Assembly (NCBI GenBank): GCA_021324795.1
Contig: JAJPIK010000102.1
Span: 1 to 64,000 of the forward strand
Length of the DNA stretch: 64,000 nt
From: Chloroflexota bacterium
GTDB taxonomy: Bacteria; Chloroflexota; UBA6077; FW602-bin22; CADDYW01
Direction: 5' to 3'
Each line of letters opens with the position of its first letter. Position 1 is the first letter of the stretch. Below the pieces are notes generated by a model, which had not been told where the DNA came from, did not search any database, and saw only the letters and a list, made by a program, of their open reading frames with translations. This document shows positions 9,179 through 17,820 of the stretch, in pieces. Position numbers and translations under genes: made by a program.

Positions 9179-10648
9179 ATGGCGCGGAACACTGGACAGC
9201 CCTGGCTTGTCAGTCGTCGCTATTGGTTAACCGGAATAGGAATGGCAGTAGGGAGTGGTGTGCTGAACCTCGCAGTTGCCGCCTGCGGCTCGGCGTCGAC
9301 AGTCAGCCCGACCGCGGCGTCGACGCCGAAGCCGACGGTAAACGCCGCGGCCGCTGCCCCCGCTGCCCCGACCGCGAGCTCGGCGGCGCCGGCGGCAACT
9401 GCTCCGGCCAAGGCAGCGCTCAGCGGTACGTTTACCACTCTTGGCTGGGGCGACATTCCCTACAACCAGGCCATGCTCGACGACTATGCGAAAGCGTTTC
9501 CCGATAAGGTCGGCAATCTCAAGTTCACGGCGGAGGGGGCCAAAAGCGAGACCGAGGTCTTGACGAAGGTGTTGACCGCTTTCGCTGCCAAGTCCGGAGT
9601 GCCCGATTTCTTCCAGCAGAATGCCCCGACTGTTCCTCAACTGATTGACCAAGGCATCGTGGCGCCGCTCGATGCGCTGATTAATCCGAACAAGGACGTC
9701 TTTTCGCCTGGCTTACTGGCGGCGCTCTCGAAAGATGGCCACCCCTACGCGTTCCCCTGGCGGCCGAATACCTGGATGATGTTCTACCGCAAAGACTTGC
9801 TCAGCAACGCGGGCATTGACCCAACGTCACTGACTACCTGGGATGCCTATATCGCTGCGGGCAAGCAGTATTTCTCCAAGACCGGCGGGAAGAGCTGGCT
9901 CACTTACGAGCCGACCAACAATGGCAACGGTCAGCCGCTGGAGATCTTCATGGATGGGCTTGGCATCAGCTACGTCGACCCGGACGGCAAGCCGGCGGCG
10001 GGAAACAACCCGAAGATGCTCCAGGCGCTAGAGAGCTATCAGGATTTCTTGACGACGAAGACGGCAGAGGCCCGATCAGAGTGGGATGCTCCCTGGTACA
10101 CCGCGATCAAACAGGGAGAATTCGCGACCATGCTCTCGGCGGTCTGGTTGGATAACACGTTAAAGGGGCAGGCGCCGGAGCTGAAGGGCAAATGGGGCAT
10201 CGTCCCGTTGCCCGGTTATAGCGCGGAGAAACCGACGCTCGGATTTCAAGAAGGATCACCAGTTTTGCTCGTCACTACCAGTTCGCCGTTCAAGGACCTC
10301 GCCATGGACGTCATGGCATATCAGTACTTGACGAAAGATCGCGTGATCGCCGTGGCCAAGCAGCGGATCGCGCAAAACAAAGGTGCCTTTCCTCCCCTTC
10401 TCACGCAGGTGCTCGCCGAGGCGCCGTTCAACGTTCCCGATGACTATTATGGAGGAATCAATTTCTTCAAGACGAATCTCGATTTGTCGAAAAACGGCGT
10501 CACGATTGCCTTTAACCTGCATTTCGCCGAAACGTTGAAGACCTACAATAGCCACCTTGATCTGATCAGCGCCGGTAAGGAAACGGCACAGCAGGCGTAT
10601 GATACGATTGGTAAGGAGCTCGCGGGGAAATTGGGACCAGGCGGCTGA
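9179..10648 (+). CDS. Sugar ABC transporter substrate-binding lipoprotein (family 1)
   Basis: About 489 residues. The ATG at 9179 is preceded 8 nt upstream by GAGGA; an in-frame ATG at 9164 is a less likely alternative. The leader has SRRYWLTG and the lipobox AVAAC, followed by an Ala/Pro tether to about residue 80. The binding domain begins at FTTLGWGDIPYNQAM and contains WMMFYRKDLLSNAGIDP, the typical ligand-contacting strand. It is the first gene of a three-gene importer with the permeases at 10652 and 11574, and unlike the other CUT1 systems here it has a single receptor. Confidence 0.92.
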   Translation: MARNTGQPWLVSRRYWLTGIGMAVGSGVLNLAVAACGSASTVSPTAASTPKPTVNAAAAAPAAPTASSAAPAATAPAKAALSGTFTTLGWGDIPYNQAMLDDYAKAFPDKVGNLKFTAEGAKSETEVLTKVLTAFAAKSGVPDFFQQNAPTVPQLIDQGIVAPLDALINPNKDVFSPGLLAALSKDGHPYAFPWRPNTWMMFYRKDLLSNAGIDPTSLTTWDAYIAAGKQYFSKTGGKSWLTYEPTNNGNGQPLEIFMDGLGISYVDPDGKPAAGNNPKMLQALESYQDFLTTKTAEARSEWDAPWYTAIKQGEFATMLSAVWLDNTLKGQAPELKGKWGIVPLPGYSAEKPTLGFQEGSPVLLVTTSSPFKDLAMDVMAYQYLTKDRVIAVAKQRIAQNKGAFPPLLTQVLAEAPFNVPDDYYGGINFFKTNLDLSKNGVTIAFNLHFAETLKTYNSHLDLISAGKETAQQAYDTIGKELAGKLGPGG

Positions 10649-10651
10649 GGC

Positions 10652-11521
10652 GTGCGCGCTCGTCGATATCTGACCGCGTATCTTTTCATTGCGCCGTTTT
10701 ATGTGCTCTTCTTGATCTTCGGGTTGGGGCCAATCTTGTTTTCCTTCTACCTCGGTTTTGCCGAATGGAACGGAACTGGTCCCCTCCGGTGGATCGGTGC
10801 ACAAAATTACGCCGGACTGCTCAGTGATGGCACCTTTGTCCTGGCGGTCGAGAACACGCTCTGGTTGTGGGTTGGACACGCCGTTCCCATGCTGCCGGTG
10901 GCCCTGGCGCTCGCCCTGCTTTTGAATCTCCGCTGGCTGCGCGGGCGAGCCATCGCCCGGGCCGCGGTCTATCTCCCCAACGTGACCGGCGTGGTGCCGG
11001 TCGCACTCGCCTTCACGCTGATCCTGGACCCGAAGTACGGGCTGCTCAGCTTCGCCCTGCGGGGGGTGGGACTCTCTGGCCTGCCCTGGCTCACCGATCC
11101 CACCTATTCAAAGTGGGGGATTATTCTCTTTGTGATCTGGCGAGCGACTGGCTGGTATGTAGTCGTGTTCCTGGCCGGTTTACAGAGTGTCGATCCATTT
11201 CTCTACGAGGCGGCGATGGTCGACGGTGCCGGCGCCTGGAGCCGCTTTCGCCACGTCACGTTGCCGGGGATCGCGCCGGTTCTCCTTTTCGCGGTGGTGA
11301 TCGATACGATCGGCTCGATGCGTGCCTTTACCGAGCCAACGATCTTGACCAACGGTGGGCCGGCCAATTCGTCGCTCACGCTCGCGATGTACCTCTACGC
11401 CAACGCCTTCGAGTACGCTAAGTTCGGTTATGCCGCGGCAATCTCTTATGCGATCTTCGCGATCACTCTGGTGGCGGCGCTGCTCCAACTCCGCCTCTGG
11501 CAAAGGCAGATGGGAGATTGA
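10652..11521 (+). CDS. Carbohydrate ABC transporter permease, MalF type
   Basis: A 289-residue permease with six predicted membrane helices beginning at residue 8 (TAYLFIAPFYVLFLIFGLGP), an EAA loop (YEAAMVDGAGAWSRF) and the NGGPANSSLTLAMYLY motif of CUT1 MalF-type subunits. The GTG start lies 3 nt after the receptor stop codon, with GGCTGAGG overlapping the end of the receptor gene, so translation is probably coupled. It pairs with the MalG-type subunit at 11574. Confidence 0.92.
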   Translation: MRARRYLTAYLFIAPFYVLFLIFGLGPILFSFYLGFAEWNGTGPLRWIGAQNYAGLLSDGTFVLAVENTLWLWVGHAVPMLPVALALALLLNLRWLRGRAIARAAVYLPNVTGVVPVALAFTLILDPKYGLLSFALRGVGLSGLPWLTDPTYSKWGIILFVIWRATGWYVVVFLAGLQSVDPFLYEAAMVDGAGAWSRFRHVTLPGIAPVLLFAVVIDTIGSMRAFTEPTILTNGGPANSSLTLAMYLYANAFEYAKFGYAAAISYAIFAITLVAALLQLRLWQRQMGD

Positions 11522-11573
11522 GGGGACACGTGCGGCTGAGATACGTCGAGACTAATCAGCACGAGGTCGTCTG

Positions 11574-12455
11574 ATGCACGCCGAGGTCGCTTCGGTTCGG
11601 GCCCAAGCGGTAACGCGTATTCGGCCGCGTCGCTTCCGACACCCGGGACGGGTCGTTGCCTACCCGCTGGTGATCCTCGGGCTTGTGCTGCTGCTGGCGC
11701 CGCTTTGGTGGATGGGCGCCGCGTCGTTTATGGATCAGGGACAGATCTTCAGTGGCCAGCTCGCCCTCTGGCCGCGGCCATGGATCCTGGACAATTACAT
11801 CGCGGTGCCCCAGCTCATCCCGATCTTTCGAAACTTGCTCAATAGCTTCGTCATCTCGGGAGGGCATACCTTGCTCTCCGTCTTTTTTGCCTCGCTCGCT
11901 GGCTACGCCTTCGCGAAGCTCGAGTTTCCGGGACGGGGTCCACTCTTCTTGCTGATTCTCTTGACGATGATGGTACCACCCGAGGTCGGACTCATTCCGT
12001 CCTTCGTGATCATGAGCGCGTTACACCTCGTGAACACCTACTGGTCGCTGATCCTGCCGGGCGCGGCGAGTGGCCTAGGGATTTTCTTCATGCGCCAGTA
12101 TCTGAGTAGCTTGCCGAGTGCGATTCTCGAGGCAGCCCGGATTGACGGTAGCTCGGAGCTTGGTGTCTACCTTTGGATTGTCTTACCAATGAGCACGCCG
12201 GCCTTGGCGGCCTGGGCGATTCTCGCTTTCGTCGGCTCGTGGAATGACTATCTCTGGCCCCTGGTGATGCTCCGAACACCGGACATGCAGACGATCACCC
12301 TCGCCGTCCCTTCGATGGAGGCGGCCGGCTTCAATATCCCTTGGGGAGCGATCATGGCCGGCTCAGTGGTGGCTGTTGCTCCTCTCCTCGCGATCTTTCT
12401 CTCCTTCCAGCGGTATTTCGTGGCCGGCGTGACGCTCGGCGGCGTGAAGGAGTAG
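11574..12455 (+). CDS. Carbohydrate ABC transporter permease, MalG type
   Basis: A 293-residue permease with six predicted helices, the first at about residues 26-46. The EAA loop reads ILEAARIDGSSELGVYLW, and the C-terminus ends in FQRYFVAGVTLGGVKE, the usual MalG ending. GAGG stands about 8 nt before the ATG. It is the last gene of the 9179-12455 importer. No ATPase gene follows: the next gene is a family 5 receptor behind its own promoter. Confidence 0.92.
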   Translation: MHAEVASVRAQAVTRIRPRRFRHPGRVVAYPLVILGLVLLLAPLWWMGAASFMDQGQIFSGQLALWPRPWILDNYIAVPQLIPIFRNLLNSFVISGGHTLLSVFFASLAGYAFAKLEFPGRGPLFLLILLTMMVPPEVGLIPSFVIMSALHLVNTYWSLILPGAASGLGIFFMRQYLSSLPSAILEAARIDGSSELGVYLWIVLPMSTPALAAWAILAFVGSWNDYLWPLVMLRTPDMQTITLAVPSMEAAGFNIPWGAIMAGSVVAVAPLLAIFLSFQRYFVAGVTLGGVKE

Positions 12456-12480
12456 TTGTGACGATGCAATCTATCGAGTA

Positions 12481-12509
12481 TTGACGCTATCCGTTTAGGT
12501 GCATACAAT
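12481..12509 (+). promoter_or_regulatory. Promoter for the peptide/oligosaccharide importer operon
   Basis: TTGACG (12481-12486), 17 bp, TACAAT (12504-12509). Both boxes match five of six consensus bases. The transcript leader would be about 200 nt and includes the structured segment 12613-12670. A second TACAAT at 12688 has no recognisable -35 box. Confidence 0.65.
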
Positions 12510-12612
12510 GCTTGCGGTTGATGACGAGTCAGATAGGGCGAAGCTGTCATTCACGGTCCTGATGACGTTCGACCCGTCCACTCTGATTTGCCAGTCTGCT
12601 TCACGAGGTACC

Positions 12613-12670
12613 GACCTCTCCTCTGTCCCGAGAGAGCCCTTCTCTCCGAGGTTCGACGGGACGCGAGGTC
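12613..12670 (+). promoter_or_regulatory. Structured 5' leader of the 12717 receptor gene
   Basis: Nested complementary segments form one long stem. GACCTC (12613-12618) pairs with GAGGTC (12665-12670), GTCCC (12625-12629) with GGGAC (12658-12662), and inside them GAGAG (12630-12634) with CTCTC (12642-12646). It lies between the promoter at 12481 and the start codon. It may be a cis-regulatory RNA or an mRNA-stabilising element; no known riboswitch class was recognised. Confidence 0.4.
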
Positions 12671-12716
12671 GCGGAAGCTCGGTAAGCTACAATATTGAGT
12701 GAGGGGAATATTAGGC

Positions 12717-14678
12717 ATGATTTCACGACGTCACTTCCTCGTCTCGGTGGGGACAGTCGGAGCCGCGGCGCTGCTCGCGGCCTGTTCTCAGTCAGCTCCC
12801 GCGAGCCCCACCGCTGCTCCTGCAGCTACGTCGGCATCAAATGCGAACGCTGCGCCAACCGCTACTTCCGCGCCAGCCGCTGTTCCGACGACCGCGGCCG
12901 CGGCGACGCCGAAGCCAACTGCCGTTTCGCAGCCAACCGTTGCACCACAATCCAGCCCTGCTGTGCAGGGTGCTGCACAAGCACCAACCCAGGTTCCGCG
13001 AAACCAGACATTGATTCTGGGGTGTGCGGACGGGCCGACGAACCAGTTCACCGACGTTCAGTTGATGAATCCGTTTCAAACCGGTATTACCCGGAGCGGC
13101 TATAACTTCGCGATGGAGCCGCTGTATTACTATAATCCTTACAACACCAGCGAAGTCTGTGGTCCACCCGGGATGACCTGCAAGGGCGGCGAGATCCCCT
13201 GGCTTGCCGAGAGCTATTCGTATAGCCCGGATTTCACCGGCCTCACGATCAAGATCCGACCAAACGTTACCTGGAGCGACGGTCAGCCGTTTACCGCGAA
13301 GGATGTCGTCTTCACCATTAACATGCTGAAGGAGCATGCTCCCAAGCTGACCTGGTCCACCGACATGCAGCAGTGGGTGAAGGATGCTACTGCTGTCGAC
13401 GACCTTACTGCTCAGATCACGTTGACCGCACCTAACCCGCGCTTCTTTTTCAGCTATTTCATGTTCCACGAAGACATCGGGGTTCAGATCGTTCCGGAGC
13501 ACATCTGGACTGGCCAGGATCCAACGACCTTCACCAACTTTGATATGAGCAAGGGCTGGCCGGTCGTGACCGGGCCATGGAAGCTGACGCTCTCCAGTGC
13601 CGACCAGAAGATCTGGGATCGGCGCGAGGACTGGTGGGCAGCGAAAACCGGCTTCCACCCGCTGCCGAAGATGCAGCGAATCGTTTACCTGCCTCAGTAC
13701 GACGAGCCGAAGCTGGTCGAGCTGTTGGTGTCGAACCAGGCCGATCAGACGCTGGACCTTCGGCCGCGTAACGTGCAGGCTGCGCTGCAGCAGAACCCGA
13801 AGCTACAGGTGTGGACGACCAACAACGCGTTGCCCTATGGCTACCTCGACTGGTGGCCAGTCTCGATCGGCTTCAATGACTCGAAGCCACCATTTAACGA
13901 TAAGGACATCCGCTGGGCGGTTAACCACGCGATCGACCGCAAGCAGATTGTCCAGGTCGGCTATGGTGGCGCGGGCACGCCGACGCTTCTGCCTTATCCG
14001 AACTTCCCGGCGCTGTTGAATTATCTGAAAGGAATTGACGATATTCTCCAGAAGTATCCGATCGATAGCTTCGATCTGAACAAGACCGCTCAGATCATGC
14101 AGTCAAAGGGCTACAGTAAGGATCAGGGGGGCTTCTGGAGCAAAGATGGCAAGCGGGTGTCGATGGTTATCCTCACCTTCCAGGTCATGCAAGACATTAC
14201 CCCGGTTGTCGTCGCGCAGCTACGCAAGGCCGGCTTTGACGCCGACTTTAAGATGCCGAGCAATTGGTCTGACATCGTTGCCCAGGGGAACGAGGATGCC
14301 TTCATCAGTGGGCACGGGGGGAGCGTTCGCGACCCGTACTTCACGCTTCGGCTCTACCAGAGCCGCTTCTCGGCGCCGACCGGCCAGCCAGCAGTATACC
14401 CGTACCGTTGGAAGAACGATCAATTCGATAAGATCGTGGACCAGATGGGACAGACGGCGCCGGACGATCCGAAGCTGGAGCAGCTCTTCCACCAGGCAAT
14501 GGAAATCTGGATTCCGGAGCTTCCCGACGTTGGGTTGGTGCAGTGGTACCACCGGATTCCGGTCAACACCACGTACTGGACGAATTGGCCGAACGAGAAG
14601 AATCCCTACATCAATACTGCCAACTGGCACCGCACGTCGCCACTCTGGATCAACACCATCCAGCCGGCGCAAGGTTAG
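12717..14678 (+). CDS. Peptide-type ABC substrate-binding lipoprotein (SBP family 5), first of a tandem pair
   Basis: About 653 residues. The ATG at 12717 is preferred over an upstream in-frame GTG at 12699 because the protein then begins directly with the Tat-like leader ISRRHFLVSVG and lipobox LLAAC, and GAGGGG lies about 10 nt before it. An Ala/Pro/Thr tether follows to about residue 105. Family 5 marks include NVTWSDGQPFTAKDVVFT and DRREDWWAAKTGFHPLP. It shares the VCGPPGMTC cysteine motif and much of its length with the receptors at 14790 and 6972. Together with 14790 it supplies the dppBCDF translocator. A 103-bp stretch (14291-14393) is identical to 16358-16460 in its neighbour. Confidence 0.93.
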   Translation: MISRRHFLVSVGTVGAAALLAACSQSAPASPTAAPAATSASNANAAPTATSAPAAVPTTAAAATPKPTAVSQPTVAPQSSPAVQGAAQAPTQVPRNQTLILGCADGPTNQFTDVQLMNPFQTGITRSGYNFAMEPLYYYNPYNTSEVCGPPGMTCKGGEIPWLAESYSYSPDFTGLTIKIRPNVTWSDGQPFTAKDVVFTINMLKEHAPKLTWSTDMQQWVKDATAVDDLTAQITLTAPNPRFFFSYFMFHEDIGVQIVPEHIWTGQDPTTFTNFDMSKGWPVVTGPWKLTLSSADQKIWDRREDWWAAKTGFHPLPKMQRIVYLPQYDEPKLVELLVSNQADQTLDLRPRNVQAALQQNPKLQVWTTNNALPYGYLDWWPVSIGFNDSKPPFNDKDIRWAVNHAIDRKQIVQVGYGGAGTPTLLPYPNFPALLNYLKGIDDILQKYPIDSFDLNKTAQIMQSKGYSKDQGGFWSKDGKRVSMVILTFQVMQDITPVVVAQLRKAGFDADFKMPSNWSDIVAQGNEDAFISGHGGSVRDPYFTLRLYQSRFSAPTGQPAVYPYRWKNDQFDKIVDQMGQTAPDDPKLEQLFHQAMEIWIPELPDVGLVQWYHRIPVNTTYWTNWPNEKNPYINTANWHRTSPLWINTIQPAQG

Positions 14679-14690
14679 GGCGTAATCAGG

Positions 14691-14727
14691 TTCGGGGGTA
14701 GCGGCTTCGCCAGCCGCTACCCCCGAA
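14691..14727 (+). terminator. Strong hairpin between the two tandem receptor genes
   Basis: Perfect 16-bp arms (14691-14706 and 14712-14727) around a 5-nt loop, 12 bp after the stop of the 12717 gene. There is no T run after it, so it could be a partial terminator, an mRNA 3'-end stabiliser or a dispersed palindromic repeat. Confidence 0.7.
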
Positions 14728-14789
14728 TGCCTCCTAGGTGGAGACACGATGACGCAGGGTCAAATAAAACGGGCAAAGAGGTGAGTCAG

Positions 14790-16742
14790 ATGCTAGCCAG
14801 GGGCCCATTCTCGCGACGCCGTTTCCTCGTCTCGGTGGCTGGCGCCAGCGCTGTCGTGCTGGTCGCCGCCTGCAGCCAGTCTGCACCCGCGAGCCCAACC
14901 GCCGTGCCGGCCGCCAGTGGCGGCGCGCCGGCCGCGCCGACTAGCGCGGCTGCCCCGGCAAGGCCGGCGGCGACTACCGCCGCGGCCCCGCCAGTTCAGT
15001 CGGCGGGCCAAGCCAACCCGGCGCCCACGGTCGCGGCAGCCGGTGCTGCTAGCCTGAAGCCGGTTCCCCGCAACCGAACGCTGATCCTCGGCATCACCGG
15101 AACCTCCCTGACCGATTACCAAACGATCAACCCTTTTATCGGATCGAGCACCTCTACCGGCTACGAGTTGGCCTACGAGCCACTCTACTACTATAACGCC
15201 TACCACACTAATGCGGTCTGTGGCCCGCCGGGGATGCAGTGCAGCAATGGGGAGGTTCCCTGGCTAGCGACAGGTTACGAATACAACCAGGATTTCACCG
15301 GGGTAAACATCAAGCTGCGCGAGGGTGTTACTTGGAGCGACGGCCAGCCGTTTACCGCGAGGGACGTTGTCTTTACCATCAACATGCTCAAAGATAACGC
15401 TCCGAAGCTCTCCTGGTCGATCGACCTGAAGCAGTGGGTGAAGGAAGCGACGGCGACCAACGACCACACGGTTCAGATCACCTTGAACAATCCGAACCCA
15501 CGCTTCTTCTTCAGCTACTTCATGTTCCACCAGGACATCGGCTTCCAGATCGTGCCGGAGCATATCTGGAAGGACGTGGGAGACCCTTCGAAGTTCACGA
15601 ACCTGGACATCGAAAAGGGCTGGCCGGTGACCACCGGGCCCTGGAAGATGGTGATGTCGACGCCGCAGCAACGTGTTTGGGATCGGCGCGAGGACTGGTG
15701 GGCAGCGAAGACCGGCTTCCACCCGTTGCCCGCGGTTGAGCGGATCATCCATATTCCGGGCACTGACGAGACCAAGATGGTCGAGCTGGCGATCGCGAAT
15801 GAGGCAGACGAGACGATTGATCTTCGTCCGAACAACATCAAGGCGGTGCTGGCGGCGAATCCGAAGGTGACCACCTGGACCGGCAACAAGCCTCCCTACG
15901 GCTACCTCGACTGGTGGCCAGTCTCACTGGGCTTCAACGACTCGAAGCCACCTTTCAACGATAAGGACATTCGTTGGGCGATCTGTCATGCGATCGACCG
16001 CGATCAGCTTGTCTCAGTCGGTTATCAGGGGGCGGGGGCGCCGACGTTGCTGCCCTACCCCAATTTCCCGGCTCTCCTGGACTGGCTTGACAAGATCGGG
16101 ATCAAGGAGCTGCTCCAGAAATATCCGATCGGCCAGTTCGATCTAAACCAGACCGCCAAGATCATGCAATCCAAGGGGTACAGCAAGGACCAGGGAGGGT
16201 TCTGGAGTAAGGGCGGCAAGCGCTTCTCAATGGTGATCATCAGTTCACTGCTCTTCCAGGATATTACCCCGATCCTAGTGGAGCAGTTGCGCAAGGCGGG
16301 GTTCGATGCCTCGTTCAAGATGCCGCAGAACTCCGGCACCCTCATTGCCGAGGGCGCCGAGGATGCCTTCATCAGTGGGCACGGGGGGAGCGTTCGCGAC
16401 CCGTACTTCACGCTTCGGCTCTACCAGAGCCGCTTCTCGGCGCCGACCGGCCAGCCAGCAACCTACCCGTATCGCTGGCATAACGATGACTTCGACAAGA
16501 TCGTCGATGAGATGGGAACTACCGCTGACGACGATCCGAAGTTGGTGACGCTCTTCCGCCACGCAATGGAGATCTGGATGGATGAGCTTCCCGATATCGG
16601 GTTGGTCCAGTGGTTCCATCGTATTCCGACCAACACGACTTATTGGAAGGGCTGGCCGGACGAGAACAACCCGTACATCAATACTGGCTACTGGCATCGC
16701 ACATCGCCCATGTTTATTAACACGATCCAACCGACCCAGTGA
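14790..16742 (+). CDS. Peptide-type ABC substrate-binding lipoprotein (SBP family 5), second of a tandem pair
   Basis: About 650 residues. The ATG at 14790 is chosen because AGAGGTGA lies 7 nt upstream and the protein then starts with the leader FSRRRFLVSVAG and lipobox LVAAC; an in-frame ATG at 14727 lies inside the hairpin and is unlikely. Domain order is the same as in its neighbour: leader, Ala/Pro tether to about residue 100, then a family 5 binding domain with VTWSDGQPFTARDVVFT and DRREDWWAAKTGFHPLP. It immediately precedes dppB and is flanked by two strong hairpins (14691 and 16746), which may set a high receptor-to-permease mRNA ratio. Confidence 0.93.
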   Translation: MLARGPFSRRRFLVSVAGASAVVLVAACSQSAPASPTAVPAASGGAPAAPTSAAAPARPAATTAAAPPVQSAGQANPAPTVAAAGAASLKPVPRNRTLILGITGTSLTDYQTINPFIGSSTSTGYELAYEPLYYYNAYHTNAVCGPPGMQCSNGEVPWLATGYEYNQDFTGVNIKLREGVTWSDGQPFTARDVVFTINMLKDNAPKLSWSIDLKQWVKEATATNDHTVQITLNNPNPRFFFSYFMFHQDIGFQIVPEHIWKDVGDPSKFTNLDIEKGWPVTTGPWKMVMSTPQQRVWDRREDWWAAKTGFHPLPAVERIIHIPGTDETKMVELAIANEADETIDLRPNNIKAVLAANPKVTTWTGNKPPYGYLDWWPVSLGFNDSKPPFNDKDIRWAICHAIDRDQLVSVGYQGAGAPTLLPYPNFPALLDWLDKIGIKELLQKYPIGQFDLNQTAKIMQSKGYSKDQGGFWSKGGKRFSMVIISSLLFQDITPILVEQLRKAGFDASFKMPQNSGTLIAEGAEDAFISGHGGSVRDPYFTLRLYQSRFSAPTGQPATYPYRWHNDDFDKIVDEMGTTADDDPKLVTLFRHAMEIWMDELPDIGLVQWFHRIPTNTTYWKGWPDENNPYINTGYWHRTSPMFINTIQPTQ

Positions 16743-16745
16743 CCA

Positions 16746-16798
16746 GGGGCTGGCGGGTGGGAGTGGGGTTCAGTTCGGCCCACCCACCCGCCAGCCCC
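16746..16798 (+). terminator. Intercistronic hairpin between receptor and dppB
   Basis: Perfect 16-bp arms (16746-16761 and 16783-16798) with a 21-nt loop, filling the gap between the receptor stop (16742) and the dppB start (16814). A comparable position is held by the malE-malF hairpins of enterobacteria, which raise receptor expression relative to the permease. Here that role is an inference. Confidence 0.65.
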
Positions 16799-16813
16799 CG
16801 AAAGAGATAATCT

Positions 16814-17818
16814 ATGCAAACCTCATACGTATTCAAACGCATCGGTCTTTTCTTCGTCGTCCTCTGGGGAGCGGCGACGTTGAACTTCATCATCCCCCGG
16901 CTGGCTCCAGGTGATCCGGTCCGCGAGCGGCTCTACGAAATGGCTGCCCAGGGCGGTTACCTCCAGCAGGGCATCGAGCAGATGGTCAAGGCCTACGACC
17001 AGCAGTTCGGTCTCGACCAACCGCTGTACATTCAATACTTCCGTTATCTTTGGGATACGCTCCACCTTGATTTTGGCTACTCGCTCGCGCAGTACCCAGC
17101 TCGGGTGCTCCCGCTGATTCTCGCTGCTTTGCCCTGGACGATTGGCTTGCTCGCTGTATCAACCTTGCTGGCCTTTGCCGTTGGCACGATTTTGGGTGCG
17201 CTGATTTCCTGGCCCAAGTCTCCGAAGTTTCTTCAGTACCTTATTGGTCCGTTGATGACCCTTTCCTCGATTCCATACTATCTGTTCGGGCTGATCTTGA
17301 TTTACCTCTTCGCGATCTCCTTGAAGATCTTTCCCCTCTCGGGTGGTTATACGATTGGATCAATCCCGACCTTCTCTTTGCCGTTCATCCTTGACATTTT
17401 GCACCACGCGATCTTGCCCGCGCTATCGATCATCCTCGCGGCGATTGGGTTCTGGGCGCTCGGCATGCGCGGCATGATGGTTACTACCGAGGGCGAAGAC
17501 TACATGATCCTCGCGGAAGCGAAGGGGTTGAAGGAGGGCCGGATTTTCTTCCGTTACGCTGTCCGGAATGCGATCTTGCCGCAGTTTACCTCCCTGGCGA
17601 TTGCTCTTGGCCACGTCGTGTCCGGCTCCGTGCTGGTCGAGGTCGTGTTCGGGTTTCCCGGCATTGGCACGCTTCTCTACAAGGCGATCAGTGGTTCTGA
17701 TTATTTTGTCATCTACGGTGTGGTTTTCATTGTGATTCTGGCGATCAGTCTCGCGACGTTGCTGATCGATTTGGTTTACCCGTTGTTGGATCCACGGATT
17801 ACTTATCGGAGTCATTAG
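16814..17818 (+). CDS. dppB: Peptide/oligosaccharide ABC transporter permease, DppB type
   Basis: A 334-residue permease. The N-terminus (LFFVVLWGAATLNFIIPRLAP) and the periplasmic LDQPLYIQYFRYL followed by FGYSL are characteristic of DppB/OppB. Six membrane helices are predicted, and the BPD_transp_1 loop includes MILAEAKGLKEGRIFFRYAVRNA, where the coupling helix contacts the ATPase. It lies 71 bp after the second receptor and 2 bp before dppC in the same operon. Confidence 0.93.
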   Translation: MQTSYVFKRIGLFFVVLWGAATLNFIIPRLAPGDPVRERLYEMAAQGGYLQQGIEQMVKAYDQQFGLDQPLYIQYFRYLWDTLHLDFGYSLAQYPARVLPLILAALPWTIGLLAVSTLLAFAVGTILGALISWPKSPKFLQYLIGPLMTLSSIPYYLFGLILIYLFAISLKIFPLSGGYTIGSIPTFSLPFILDILHHAILPALSIILAAIGFWALGMRGMMVTTEGEDYMILAEAKGLKEGRIFFRYAVRNAILPQFTSLAIALGHVVSGSVLVEVVFGFPGIGTLLYKAISGSDYFVIYGVVFIVILAISLATLLIDLVYPLLDPRITYRSH

Positions 17819-17820
17819 AG

